Shown here: one piece after another, positions 45,873 to 54,833 of the stretch
Layout: every line of letters begins with the position of its first letter
Numbering within the stretch: position 1 is the stretch's first letter
The notes under the pieces: model-generated
Databases searched by the model: none
What the model saw: only the letters and a program-made list of their open reading frames with translations
What the model was told of the DNA's origin: nothing
Assembly (NCBI RefSeq): GCF_900116365.1
Contig: NZ_FPAG01000007.1
Coordinates: 248,001 to 312,000 of the forward strand
Direction of reading: 5' to 3'
Source of the DNA: Zhouia amylolytica
GTDB lineage: Bacteria > Bacteroidota > Bacteroidia > Flavobacteriales > Flavobacteriaceae
Length of the DNA stretch: 64,000 nucleotides
Program-made: the position numbers and the translations under genes

Positions 45873-46730
45873 TTAAAGCACCATTTTTTCAATTGGACAA
45901 ACCAAAATACCTTCTGCACCAACCTCTTTTAGTTCATCTATAATTTCCCAGAATTTATCTTTATTCATTACCGAATGTATAGAACTCCAGCCTTCTTCAG
46001 CTAAAGGCAAAACCGTCGGACTTTTCATACCCGGTAGAAGTGAAATAATCTCATCTATTTTCTCGTTTGGAGCATTTAGTAACACATACCTTGATTCTCT
46101 GGCTCTAAGGACAGATTTAATTCGAAACTGTAGTTTATCCAGAATTGCCTGCTTCTCTGAAGATAAGTCAGGAGCCTTGGTGATCACAGCTTCACTTTTC
46201 AACATGACCTCTACTTCTTTAAGATTATTCTTGAAGAGCGTACTTCCACTGGAAACTATATCGCAAACGGCATCAGCCAACCCGATATTTGGTGCTATTT
46301 CTACCGAACCATTAATGATATGAAGGTCTATATCAACTCCTTTGTTATCAAAGTACCCTTTTACTGTGTTAGGATATGAAGTGGCCACACGCTTTCCGGC
46401 TAAATCTTTTATATCCGTATAATCCACTCCTTTAGGAACAGCTATAGACACTCTACATTTTGAAAAGCCCAGCTTTTCAATAATTTCGAGATCCTGCCCC
46501 TTCTCTATTAAGGTGTTTTCACCCAAAATGGCGATGTCTACTACACCATCTCTGAGGTACTGAGGAATGTCTCCATTTCTAAGATAAAGTACTTCTAACG
46601 GAAAGTTTCTGGCACTTGCTTTAAGTTGCTCTCGTCCATTATCTACAGAAATACCACAATCTTTAAGAATCTTCAACGAATCTTCGTTAAGTCTTCCTGA
46701 TTTCTGAATTGCTACTTTTAATTTGGTCAT
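45873..46730 (-). CDS. hisG: ATP phosphoribosyltransferase, long form
   Basis: 285 residues, the long HisG with a C-terminal ACT-like regulatory domain (about 212-285: LLNAPNEKIDEIISLLPGMKSPTVLPLAEEGWSSIHSVM). It therefore needs no HisZ and should be feedback-inhibited by histidine. The PRPP loop is in DAVCDIVSSGSTLFKNNL. It commits ATP and PRPP to histidine, step 1. First structural gene of the operon, 41 bp after the leader terminator. Confidence 0.98.
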   Translation of the reverse strand: MTKLKVAIQKSGRLNEDSLKILKDCGISVDNGREQLKASARNFPLEVLYLRNGDIPQYLRDGVVDIAILGENTLIEKGQDLEIIEKLGFSKCRVSIAVPKGVDYTDIKDLAGKRVATSYPNTVKGYFDNKGVDIDLHIINGSVEIAPNIGLADAVCDIVSSGSTLFKNNLKEVEVMLKSEAVITKAPDLSSEKQAILDKLQFRIKSVLRARESRYVLLNAPNEKIDEIISLLPGMKSPTVLPLAEEGWSSIHSVMNKDKFWEIIDELKEVGAEGILVCPIEKMVL

Positions 46731-46771
46731 TTTCTTTCAAAGTTTGGTTCGAGCAACTCACTGACAGGTAT

Positions 46772-46803
46772 AAAAAAACCCGTTTGAATTGCTCAAACGG
46801 GTT
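46772..46803 (-). terminator. his operon attenuator terminator
   Basis: An 11-bp perfect stem (46777-46787 with 46793-46803), loop of 5 nt, followed on the minus strand by seven T. It lies between the leader peptide stop and hisG, inside the operon leader, so it acts as an attenuator. Confidence 0.88.
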
Positions 46804-46836
46804 AAATTTTTATGCTTAGAATTACACATAACTTTC

Positions 46837-46893
46837 TCACCTCGCCTGAGCGCAAGTATGAAAATGATGATGATGTAATTGAATGTTATTCAT
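46837..46893 (-). CDS. hisL: his operon leader peptide
   Basis: An 18-codon frame, MNNIQLHHHHFHTCAQAR. It has five His codons in six (four CAT in a row, Phe, then CAT). It lies directly after the promoter and 34 bp before the intrinsic terminator of the his leader. This is the layout of ribosome-mediated attenuation: when charged tRNA-His is scarce the ribosome stalls on the CAT run and the terminator should not form. The 3' end of the frame (GCGCTCAGGCGAGG) can pair partly with the 5' arm of the terminator (TTTGAGC), a possible antiterminator. Confidence 0.88.
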   Translation of the reverse strand: MNNIQLHHHHFHTCAQAR

Positions 46894-46911
46894 TATTTCT
46901 TTTTGTTGGTA

Positions 46912-46944
46912 CAAATATATAGCACCTTTTTTAAATTAAACAAA
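46912..46944 (-). promoter_or_regulatory. Promoter of the his operon
   Basis: On the minus strand, TTTG at 46944-46941, a 21-nt spacer, then TATATTTG at 46919-46912. The transcript would start just before the leader-peptide ATG at 46893. Confidence 0.75.
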
Positions 46945-47082
46945 TGAACATGATAGTTTTTGTGTTATAAATATGTTTTTCATCCGATAAATCTGTGACA
47001 AAACTTATAAAACTCTTATAAATTGGAAGCATGATTACATATTTTTAAATTTATTATACACTAACAACCAGCGTTTTACACA

Positions 47083-47943
47083 ATGAAAGGATTTTTGGTT
47101 GCATTCACGATTTTCTTTGTTTGGTCCATTGTGGGCATTTGGATATTTAATATGCTCATGACGCATAATACGATCCAAACGGTTACCTCTGAATCAGAAA
47201 CTCCACTGGTTAGTAATCAAACATCCAATGTTATCAATGAACCTGGCACCAATAGCCTTGATAGCGATATAAAAGGCAAGTTTATCATTAAAAAGTGGGA
47301 GACTAAAATCAGAGAAGTTAATTCCAAGGACTTTAAGAATAAACTACACACCTACCTAATAAACAATCCGGATAAATTTATTACGATACAGGGAATCTAT
47401 AAAAAGACCGAACCCTATACACTGGCCGAACGCAGAGCTGAATATTTAAAGTCAATTTTTGTAATTCATGGAGTTGACAGTAGCAGAATCAAAGTTAAAA
47501 CGAAAGAAGGTGCTTTTGAATATAACAAAAAAGAGGAATACGATAACGGATTTCTAATTCACATCGACACCATTCCAAAAAAAATCAAAAAAGTAGTCAA
47601 TAACAACATTTCTCGTAAAGTTTTATTCGCTAAGTTTGCCTCTAACACCTTTGAACCGGATAATGCATTTAAAACATATGTAGATTCATTAAGGGTGTTT
47701 ATCACAGGTAACCCTGAAAAGAATATTGCTATTACGGGACACACAGACGATATCGGAAACGAAGCCGACAATGAGTGGGTTGGATTACAAAGAGCTAAAA
47801 GTGTCGCTTTATATTTAGTTGAACAAGGGATTCCTAGGGATAATATTACAGTACGATCTGCTGGTGAAACAGAGCCTATTGGTGATAATAACACAACCCA
47901 GGGCAGACAAAAAAACAGACGTATTGTTATAACCATGAATTAA
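47083..47943 (+). CDS. OmpA-family protein with a degenerate second OmpA-like domain
   Basis: 286 residues. One N-terminal transmembrane anchor (about 4-24) without a lipobox. Two related halves follow. The C-terminal half (about 180-286) is a normal OmpA domain: ITGHTDDIGNEADNEWVGLQRAKSVALYLVEQGIPRDNITVRS and GRQKNRRIVI. The N-terminal half (about 62-165) aligns with it (FITIQGIYKKTEPYTLAERRAEYLKSIFVIHGVDSSRIKVKT) but has lost the TDxxG peptidoglycan-binding loop. It probably anchors the inner membrane to peptidoglycan. Paired with the HHH protein, 7 bp apart. Confidence 0.87.
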   Translation: MKGFLVAFTIFFVWSIVGIWIFNMLMTHNTIQTVTSESETPLVSNQTSNVINEPGTNSLDSDIKGKFIIKKWETKIREVNSKDFKNKLHTYLINNPDKFITIQGIYKKTEPYTLAERRAEYLKSIFVIHGVDSSRIKVKTKEGAFEYNKKEEYDNGFLIHIDTIPKKIKKVVNNNISRKVLFAKFASNTFEPDNAFKTYVDSLRVFITGNPEKNIAITGHTDDIGNEADNEWVGLQRAKSVALYLVEQGIPRDNITVRSAGETEPIGDNNTTQGRQKNRRIVITMN

Positions 47944-47950
47944 AGTATCT

Positions 47951-48502
47951 ATGCTAGCTTTGAATGTATTTTTATTTACCGGATCGAACATTCTTATATG
48001 GATATTAATGTTTACCTCTTTTTTATTGGGATGGTTTTTATCTAAATTATATGCTGATAAAAGCAAGCCAAAGAAACCGAAACCTCAAAAGAAGACCCAA
48101 GAAGATGGCGAACTTAACAACAAAGAGGAAACACTAACTACGGAAGCTCCCAAAATTAAGGCCGTTTTACGGTACGGAAGAAGTGGCGCCAGCGTAATAG
48201 ATCCGGACAATCAAGTATTCAAGTCACAATTACCTAAGAAGAACGGCGCAGAAAAGCCCAAATTAAACTTTGGTAACATAGGTGTAGCCACTACCCATGA
48301 AAAAGATGATCTGAAACAAATAGCCGGTATAGGACCGTTTATTGAAAAAAAACTTAATGATATTGGTATTTTCACCTATCGTCAATTAAGCAAAATGCAA
48401 GAAGAAGACATCGAAACCATCACAACCCTCATAGAATTTTTCCCCGGTAGAATTAAGAGGGATGACTGGAAAGGACAAGCTCAAAACCTTATGGATGAGT
48501 AA
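47951..48502 (+). CDS. Membrane-anchored helix-hairpin-helix protein
   Basis: 183 residues. An N-terminal transmembrane segment (about 8-30, NILIWILMFTSFLLGWFL) is followed by a basic, then low-complexity linker (KSKPKKPKPQKK). The C-terminal 65 residues form a helix-hairpin-helix: DLKQIAGIGPFIEKKLNDIGIFTYRQLSKM with the GIGP hairpin, as in the predicted 5' DNA nuclease-like and DUF4332-type domains. DNA binding at the membrane is possible; activity unknown. Operon with the OmpA-like gene. Confidence 0.83.
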   Translation: MLALNVFLFTGSNILIWILMFTSFLLGWFLSKLYADKSKPKKPKPQKKTQEDGELNNKEETLTTEAPKIKAVLRYGRSGASVIDPDNQVFKSQLPKKNGAEKPKLNFGNIGVATTHEKDDLKQIAGIGPFIEKKLNDIGIFTYRQLSKMQEEDIETITTLIEFFPGRIKRDDWKGQAQNLMDE

Positions 48503-48506
48503 TAAT

Positions 48507-50057
48507 TCATTTTAATTCCTTTACAAAAGGTACTCTGTCTGAATTAAAATACCCGCCCTTATTAGTGCCTCTCCGTAAAGAATGCGCAATGATAAGCCCT
48601 GCCACTGTAAGCATATTCCTTAACTCACCAACTGCTAAATCAAGTGGAGTTGACGAATAATGACGCGCTACCAACCGCTTCCAATGGCTCACTTTAGTCT
48701 TTGCATCGGCTAACGCCTCATCCGTTCTAACAATCCCAACACTTTCCGTCATTAAAATTTGCAGCTCTTCCTTTAAAGATTGTACATGAATTTGAGCATT
48801 TTTAGCTACATTTTTTTTTAGCTCTTTATGAAATTTTAAGCCATCAGGAATAGTATATTGAATTTTATGATATTCATAAATTTGATGCGCATAAACAACC
48901 GCCTCCAACAGCGAATTGGATGCCAAACGATTAGCACCATGCAAACCTGTCCTCGCACATTCTCCACATGCAAACAAATTTTTAACTGATGTCTGTCCGT
49001 TTATATCAACTTTAATACCCCCACATAAATAATGAGCAGCGGGTCTAACCGGAATCCAATCTTTAGATACATCAATCCCTGCAGTTAAACAATGATGATA
49101 TATGGTAGGGAAACTCTCTTTAAATGACACCATATCAAGGTGCGTACAATCCAAATACACGCAAGAATGATTACTCATTTTCAATTCATTATAGATAGCT
49201 CTGGACACAATATCTCTGGAGGCAAGCTCACCTCTTTCATCATACTTAAAGACAAATCGTTTTCCTTCTGAATTTTTCAAATATGCCCCAAAACCTCTGA
49301 CAGCCTCAGATATTAAAAAGGCATTTCGATTCGATTGCCGATACAAAACTGTAGGATGAAATTGCACGAATTCCATATCCTCAATGTCTGCCCCTGCCCT
49401 GTACGCTATGGCTATGCCATCGCCTGTGGCTATAAATGGATTTGTTGTATGACCATAAATATGACCTATACCACCGGTAGCCAATATGGTACTCCCGGAA
49501 GTTATGGTAATTATTTCTTGGGTGTTTGTATCAAGTATATAAGCGCCATTACATATGAGATTCGGGACTTTATCCACTATGAGATCGATAGCAAAATGAT
49601 TTTCCAGGATAGTGATGTTTTCACAAAGACGTATTTTACTTAAAAGTTTCTTTTTCAACTCAAATCCCGTAATATCCTTATGATGTAATACTCTGGGCAA
49701 AGAATGCCCTCCCTCTCTTCCTAGATCATAAGAATTCTGATTATTTAAATCAAAAGATACACCCCAACTAATTAACTCCTTCAATCTATCGGGCCCTTGC
49801 TCTACAACCAATCTAACAACATCCCTATTACATAAACCATCTCCACACTGTAACGTATCCTCAATATGCCTTTCGAAGGAATCTGATTTGAAATCTGATA
49901 CAATTGCAATACCTCCCTGTGCATATCTTGTATTCGATTCCGAAGCTTCTTTTTTAGTTACAATAGTAATTTGCTTATCTTGATAATAAGTAGCTATTTT
50001 TAGCGCATAGGAAAGTCCTGCAAGACCCGATCCTATTATTAAAAAATCGGTATTCAC
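48507..50057 (-). CDS. nadB: L-aspartate oxidase
   Basis: 516 residues, FAD enzyme of the succinate dehydrogenase/fumarate reductase family. The dinucleotide loop is IGSGLAGLSYALKIA, then NTRYAQGGIAIVS, the active-site HHKDITGFE and the C-terminal FAD region GLHGANRLASNSLLEAVVYA are present. It oxidises aspartate to iminoaspartate for NAD synthesis. The stop of the upstream nadA is 2 bp before its start. Convergent with the HHH gene. Confidence 0.97.
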   Translation of the reverse strand: MNTDFLIIGSGLAGLSYALKIATYYQDKQITIVTKKEASESNTRYAQGGIAIVSDFKSDSFERHIEDTLQCGDGLCNRDVVRLVVEQGPDRLKELISWGVSFDLNNQNSYDLGREGGHSLPRVLHHKDITGFELKKKLLSKIRLCENITILENHFAIDLIVDKVPNLICNGAYILDTNTQEIITITSGSTILATGGIGHIYGHTTNPFIATGDGIAIAYRAGADIEDMEFVQFHPTVLYRQSNRNAFLISEAVRGFGAYLKNSEGKRFVFKYDERGELASRDIVSRAIYNELKMSNHSCVYLDCTHLDMVSFKESFPTIYHHCLTAGIDVSKDWIPVRPAAHYLCGGIKVDINGQTSVKNLFACGECARTGLHGANRLASNSLLEAVVYAHQIYEYHKIQYTIPDGLKFHKELKKNVAKNAQIHVQSLKEELQILMTESVGIVRTDEALADAKTKVSHWKRLVARHYSSTPLDLAVGELRNMLTVAGLIIAHSLRRGTNKGGYFNSDRVPFVKELK

Positions 50058-50059
50058 TA

Positions 50060-50965
50060 TTACACAGACAATTTAAGCATTCGCTCTATTGGTTTTACCG
50101 CTTCCTTTCTGATATCCTCAGGAACTTCAACAAGAGGAGCTTCATTTATTAGTGCTTCATAGAGTTTTTGAAGTGTATTCACTTTCATAAATGCACATTC
50201 ACTGCATGCACATGTATTATCCTCTTGTGCCGGTGCAGGTATCAACACCGTATCCGGAACCTCCTTTTGCATTTCATGTAAAATTCCAACTTCGGTTGCA
50301 ACGATATATTTTTCCTCGGGGTGCTCTTTTACATACCGAATCATTCCTGCTGTGGAGCCAATGAATGAAGCTATTTTTAAAATGTGCTCCTCAGATTCCG
50401 GATGAGCAATGATTTTTGCCTCGGGGTTTTCTTTTAATAGCGTCAGGATCTTATCAATTGCAAAGGCCTCATGAACCACACATGATCCATCCCACAAAAG
50501 CATTTCTCGCCCGGTAACTTTATTTATGTAATTCCCTAAATTTTTATCTGGTGCAAAGATTATGGGCTTTTCTTTAGGAATGGATTCTATTATTTGAATG
50601 GCATTTGATGAGGTACAGACAATATCAGTCATCGCCTTGATTGCAGCAGAACAATTTACATAAGTAACTACCACATGATCGGGATGCGATTTAATAAACT
50701 CATTAAAAGAATCCGGAGGACATGAATCTGCCAACGAACAACCAGCATTTAGATCTGGTACCACTACCCGCTTTAAAGGATTTAAGATTTTGGCAGTTTC
50801 AGCCATAAAATGAACCCCTGCGAACACTATGATATCAGCTTTGGCATCAACTGCCTGTTGTGATAACCCCAGACTATCGCCGACAAAATCAGCAACATCC
50901 TGAATTGCCCCGTCTTGATAATAATGAGCCAAAATGACGGCGTTCTTTTCTTTTTTTAAATTCAT
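50060..50965 (-). CDS. nadA: Quinolinate synthase A
   Basis: 301 residues. HYYQDGAIQDVADFVGDSLGLSQQA opens the first of three pseudo-repeated domains. Cysteines in DLNAGCSLADSC, YVNCSAAIKAM and CACSECAFMK supply the [4Fe-4S] cluster ligands. It condenses iminoaspartate with dihydroxyacetone phosphate. Operon order nadA-nadB; nadC is not next to them here. Confidence 0.98.
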   Translation of the reverse strand: MNLKKEKNAVILAHYYQDGAIQDVADFVGDSLGLSQQAVDAKADIIVFAGVHFMAETAKILNPLKRVVVPDLNAGCSLADSCPPDSFNEFIKSHPDHVVVTYVNCSAAIKAMTDIVCTSSNAIQIIESIPKEKPIIFAPDKNLGNYINKVTGREMLLWDGSCVVHEAFAIDKILTLLKENPEAKIIAHPESEEHILKIASFIGSTAGMIRYVKEHPEEKYIVATEVGILHEMQKEVPDTVLIPAPAQEDNTCACSECAFMKVNTLQKLYEALINEAPLVEVPEDIRKEAVKPIERMLKLSV

Positions 50966-50989
50966 GTTTTAAGAATAGATAATCGCAAA

Positions 50990-50997
50990 CAAAAATA
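50990..50997 (-). promoter_or_regulatory. Promoter -7 box for nadAB
   Basis: The minus strand reads TATTTTTG, 24 bp before the nadA ATG. No -33 TTG at normal spacing. Confidence 0.45.
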
Positions 50998-51050
50998 GAT
51001 AGCACTACCAGGAATAAACATGATAAAAGTCAGGTATTATTCCAAAACAA

Positions 51051-51078
51051 AAACGGCATCCCGTTAAGGATGCCGTTT
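51051..51078 (-). terminator. Terminator after the prohibitin gene
   Basis: An 11-bp perfect stem (51051-51061 with 51068-51078), 6-nt loop, followed on the minus strand by TTGTTTTGG. It lies 23 bp past the prohibitin stop. Confidence 0.85.
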
Positions 51079-51100
51079 AAACTATTAAATGCCTTAAAAT

Positions 51101-51916
51101 TTACTGATTTCCAAGGATAATCGGTAAACCGTCATCACCCCCTCCAATAACAATAACTTTACTATTAGGAGATTCTGACATTCTCAAAGTGGCATCAATA
51201 CCTTTTTCCCGTAAAATATTATCCGTCAGGGAGGCATTTAGAATTCGGTTGGCATTTGCCTTACCTTCTGCTTCAATACGTTGACGTTCCGCTTCTTTTT
51301 CTGCTTTTTCCAAACGAAATTCATACTCCAAAGATTCCTGCTCTTGTCTAAGCTTACGTTCAATGGCCTCTTTGATCGTCGGCGGAAGCGTAACATCTCT
51401 AACCAAAACTTCATTAAGCTGGATGAATTGATCAGAAACTATCTTCTTGGTTTCTTCAAAAATTTCCTTTTGAATGGCATCTCTTTTCGTGGAATACAAT
51501 TGCTCAGGAGTATAGCGCCCTACTACACTACGCGCAGCAGATCTTACCGCAGGTAATAGCACTCTTTCTCTATATTGCTCACTCTTTTCTTGATGAAGTT
51601 TTCCCAAATTTTGATAATCAGGCTGAAACCAAACGGAAGCGTCCAGTTTAATGTCTAGACCATTTGAAGACAATACGTTCATTTTTTCAAATATCTCTTG
51701 CTGTCTTACTTCGTACACAAAAACCTTGTTCCATGGAGCTACGATATGAAATCCCTCTCCTAGTGGAGGCTCATCGGTAACAACACCCCCTCCAAAGACC
51801 TTGTATAAAACACCAGCCTCTCCAGATCCTATAGTCACTGTTGATTTTGATATAAATATGATCAAAATTATAAAAATTACAATTCCGGGTATAACCGCTT
51901 TAGGTAATCTATCCAT
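51101..51916 (-). CDS. Prohibitin family (SPFH/band 7) membrane protein
   Basis: 271 residues. One N-terminal transmembrane segment (about 8-26, AVIPGIVIFIILIIFISKS). The SPFH domain (about 27-200: SGEAGVLYKVFGGGVVTDEPPLGEGFHIVAPWNKVFVYEVRQQE) is followed by a charged coiled coil (EQESLEYEFRLEKAEKEAERQRIEAEGKANANRIL). Prohibitins form large ring scaffolds at the inner membrane and modulate membrane proteases. The start lies 10 bp after the VWA gene, so they share a transcript. Confidence 0.95.
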   Translation of the reverse strand: MDRLPKAVIPGIVIFIILIIFISKSTVTIGSGEAGVLYKVFGGGVVTDEPPLGEGFHIVAPWNKVFVYEVRQQEIFEKMNVLSSNGLDIKLDASVWFQPDYQNLGKLHQEKSEQYRERVLLPAVRSAARSVVGRYTPEQLYSTKRDAIQKEIFEETKKIVSDQFIQLNEVLVRDVTLPPTIKEAIERKLRQEQESLEYEFRLEKAEKEAERQRIEAEGKANANRILNASLTDNILREKGIDATLRMSESPNSKVIVIGGGDDGLPIILGNQ

Positions 51917-51926
51917 ATATATTAAT

Positions 51927-53960
51927 TTAAATTAATCCGTTATATTTTCTTAAAAACCATTCCATTGCCAAAACTGCCGTTAAGAAAAATAAAATCCATT
52001 CCCATTCAATTAATGGAGTTTTAATTTCTTCTGTTTTGTAAATTGGTTTGTATGTATCTGTTTGTATAAGCCCTTCTATCAGATCATTTACTTGAGCTCC
52101 TAAATATACTTGAGCAGAAGTCTGTTCTGAAGCACTTTTTAATTTACCATAATTGGCGCTTGTAAACTGCTCTTCAGCGTTGTATTCTAATATAGTAAAT
52201 TTGCCAGACTTACTAATCTTATCAGACAAGGAAGTTACCGTAAAATTATAATCCCCCGCTTCCAGCGCACTTAGGTCTACCTCAAAATAATTATTCTTCA
52301 ATAGCATCGGAATAGTATTCACCTCTTTCTTATCATCCCTAATAACAATTTGTAATTGTGCTTTATTATCGAATACATAATTCTTATCAAAATAAGTCGC
52401 TGAAATAGACACCTGGTTATTACCGTAATAAAATGAATTGAAAGTCAAATTCAATCGATCCCTATCATTAGAGCTGCTCAGATATTGAATTAAACCACCC
52501 ATAAATCTATCAAAAGGTTCGAAAGAATTTTGATCTCTAAAACTTTTTGCGCGCCATTGCCAGATTCCTTCACCAAAAAGAACTATTTCTCTTTTCTGTT
52601 TTTCCTCAAAAGACACCAATAGCGGTGTGTCTGTGATCACATTACCTATTCTTGTGTTTAATAAAACATCCAATGCTCCAAGAATATTTAAATCTCCAAA
52701 TGAAGCATGTAATGGTGGAAAATCATCAAACCCAATATCCTCAAAAATAAACGGTTGATACCCTTCATTATATATAGGTAAAACTTCTTCTGTATCAAAA
52801 CTTATCGCTCTCTCAAATTGTATATACTTCTTGTTTAAATAAGACCAGTCTGTTGAAGTGCCTGTAATCGTAAAAGCGTTTTTATTGTTGTTTTTTAAAT
52901 ACTGATAAACCTTTTCAAATTTATTAGTAGGATTAAAAAGTATCAGGATTTGATATGCTCCCGCCTTTTCATCACTAAACATATCCACATCAAGCACATC
53001 AACTGCACGTTGCTCATTGGAAGTGATAGATCTTTTCAACGCTCCTATATCTGGATGTCGAATGTCAGTAATGATAGCTATATTAGTCTTCTGATCGATC
53101 ACTTCAATAGCAAAATGCCGTGTGTTATTGGTTTTATTTTGCTCTTTTTCAAATGGAGTCAAAGTAGCCAACAATCGCTGCACACCTATATCCACTGCTG
53201 GCAACTCAATCGTAAAAATATTTGAATTATTAGTTTCGGAAAAAGTAAAAGCTTTAGAATAAACCAATTTATTTTCATTGTAAAGCTTAAGAACCGTTGG
53301 CACCTCATTTTCTCCTTTATAACTGGTTATAATCTCTACAGGATACGTATTGTTTAAAAATGCATATTTATTAACGTTGATATTGTCGATACGAATATCC
53401 TGATGCTTGGTAGTATCACCTATAACCACCGAAAATATGCTATTCGGGTAATTCCTGGAATAAAAATTATAATCATATCCATAGGTCTGATTTCCATCTG
53501 AAATCAAAACAACAGGAAGTTTATTTTCATCCTGTAGCTCTAGCAATTGAGACAACGCCTTGGTTATGTTAGTTTGTTTTTCCTCAAAATTCAAACTGTC
53601 TAAACGGTTTAACTCATCAGAAAAACTATAATAGACGATATTGTATTTGTCATTAAGATCTTTATGAGCTTTTAGGGTGGAAACAATATCTTTAACCATC
53701 TGCCCCTGTCCCAAAAACTTAATCGATTCTGAATTATCAATTAAAACAGGTAATTCTTTTTTAGTTATAAAACTATGAGTGGTTGTTATTTCAGGACTAA
53801 TTAACAATACCAACAAACTAAAAACACTAAGGAATCTTAAAAAAGCGAAAAGCAAGTCTTGAGAAGACTTGCTTTTCTTTTTATAAATATACTGAAATAC
53901 AGCAGTTAACAAGGCGATAACTGCTGCTAATATTAGTAGTAAAACGGTTTCTATATGCAT
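51927..53960 (-). CDS. VWA-domain membrane protein of unknown function
   Basis: 677 residues. Two N-terminal transmembrane segments (about 5-25, 36-55), then a von Willebrand A-like domain with a MIDAS-type site D75-N-S77-E-S79 (LPVLIDNSESI) and VVLISDGNQTYGYDYN. Ig-like or periplasmic beta-rich modules follow (about 200-600: STAISATYFDKNY-type strands, TFSETNNSNIFTIELP). One C-terminal transmembrane segment (about 655-672, WEWILFFLTAVLAMEWFL) closes it. The layout recalls BatA/glutamine-amidotransferase-like VWA membrane proteins, but no other Bat gene is near. First gene of an operon with the prohibitin. Confidence 0.85.
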   Translation of the reverse strand: MHIETVLLLILAAVIALLTAVFQYIYKKKSKSSQDLLFAFLRFLSVFSLLVLLISPEITTTHSFITKKELPVLIDNSESIKFLGQGQMVKDIVSTLKAHKDLNDKYNIVYYSFSDELNRLDSLNFEEKQTNITKALSQLLELQDENKLPVVLISDGNQTYGYDYNFYSRNYPNSIFSVVIGDTTKHQDIRIDNINVNKYAFLNNTYPVEIITSYKGENEVPTVLKLYNENKLVYSKAFTFSETNNSNIFTIELPAVDIGVQRLLATLTPFEKEQNKTNNTRHFAIEVIDQKTNIAIITDIRHPDIGALKRSITSNEQRAVDVLDVDMFSDEKAGAYQILILFNPTNKFEKVYQYLKNNNKNAFTITGTSTDWSYLNKKYIQFERAISFDTEEVLPIYNEGYQPFIFEDIGFDDFPPLHASFGDLNILGALDVLLNTRIGNVITDTPLLVSFEEKQKREIVLFGEGIWQWRAKSFRDQNSFEPFDRFMGGLIQYLSSSNDRDRLNLTFNSFYYGNNQVSISATYFDKNYVFDNKAQLQIVIRDDKKEVNTIPMLLKNNYFEVDLSALEAGDYNFTVTSLSDKISKSGKFTILEYNAEEQFTSANYGKLKSASEQTSAQVYLGAQVNDLIEGLIQTDTYKPIYKTEEIKTPLIEWEWILFFLTAVLAMEWFLRKYNGLI

Positions 53961-53985
53961 AAATACAGTACAAACCTACAAGCTA

Positions 53986-54014
53986 CAAATTTATAGCGAA
54001 ATCTGCTTAATCAA
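53986..54014 (-). promoter_or_regulatory. Promoter of the VWA-prohibitin operon
   Basis: On the minus strand, TTG at 54014-54012, an 18-nt spacer, then TAAATTTG at 53993-53986. The -7 box is 25 bp before the ATG. Confidence 0.6.
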
Positions 54015-54024
54015 GTTATAAAAA

Positions 54025-54771
54025 CTATGTTAACATCCCACCGTCCACATTCAACACTTGTCCGGTGACATAAGCAGATAAATCAGAAGCTAAAAACAAA
54101 CACGCATTAGCAACATCTTCAGGAGAGCCACCACGTTTTAAAGGAATTGCATCTCTCCATCCCTGAACTACCTGATCGTCAAGTTTTGCCGTCATTTCAG
54201 TCTCAATAAAGCCTGGCGCAATAGCATTACATCTAATATTTCTGGAACCAAGTTCCAATGCAACCGACTTGGTAAAACCTAAAATCCCTGCCTTTGAAGC
54301 AGCATAGTTGGTTTGTCCGGCATTTCCTTTAACCCCAACCACTGAGCTCATGTTAATAATAGAACCTTTACGCTGTTTCAGCATGGTACGCTGAACCGCC
54401 TTAGTCATATTAAACACAGATTTAAGATTCACTTCAATTACCTTATCAAAATCCTCTTCTGTAATTCTCATTAAAAGATTATCCTTGGTAATTCCTGCAT
54501 TATTGATAAGGACGTCAATCGAGCCAAACTCCTTTACAACAGCTTCAGCCAATTGCTGTGCTTGTTCGTAATCGGCCGCGTTACTCTTGTAGCCTTTAAC
54601 TTTCACCCCTTTAGCTGATAATTCATTTTCTAAAGCATTAGCCGCCTCTGTTGATGAATTATAAGTGAAAGCTATATTCGCCCCTTGTGCTGCAAAAACT
54701 TCAGCAATACCTTTTCCGATACCCCTGCTGGCACCTGTTATAATTACAGTTTTTCCGTCAAGTAATTTCAT
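54025..54771 (-). CDS. fabG: 3-oxoacyl-[acyl-carrier-protein] reductase
   Basis: 248 residues from the ATG at 54771; the frame is open 10 codons further but only MKLLDGKTVIITGASRGIGKG aligns with FabG starts. NAD(P)-binding TGASRGIG, NNAGITKDNLLMRI, Ser-Tyr-Lys triad (NMSSVVG, YAASK) and the C-terminal YVTGQVLNVDGGM are present. It reduces 3-oxoacyl-ACP in fatty acid elongation. Single gene with its own promoter overlapped by an inverted repeat at 54805-54840. Confidence 0.96.
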   Translation of the reverse strand: MKLLDGKTVIITGASRGIGKGIAEVFAAQGANIAFTYNSSTEAANALENELSAKGVKVKGYKSNAADYEQAQQLAEAVVKEFGSIDVLINNAGITKDNLLMRITEEDFDKVIEVNLKSVFNMTKAVQRTMLKQRKGSIINMSSVVGVKGNAGQTNYAASKAGILGFTKSVALELGSRNIRCNAIAPGFIETEMTAKLDDQVVQGWRDAIPLKRGGSPEDVANACLFLASDLSAYVTGQVLNVDGGMLT

Positions 54772-54798
54772 GTTTATTTCCAAATGATTAGTAAAAAT

Positions 54799-54833
54799 CA
54801 AATATAAGTTATTTGTGTGAGCAAAAAAACAAA
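54799..54833 (-). promoter_or_regulatory. Promoter of fabG
   Basis: On the minus strand, TTTG at 54833-54830, a 23-nt spacer, then TATATTTG at 54806-54799, 27 bp before the ATG. Confidence 0.5.
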
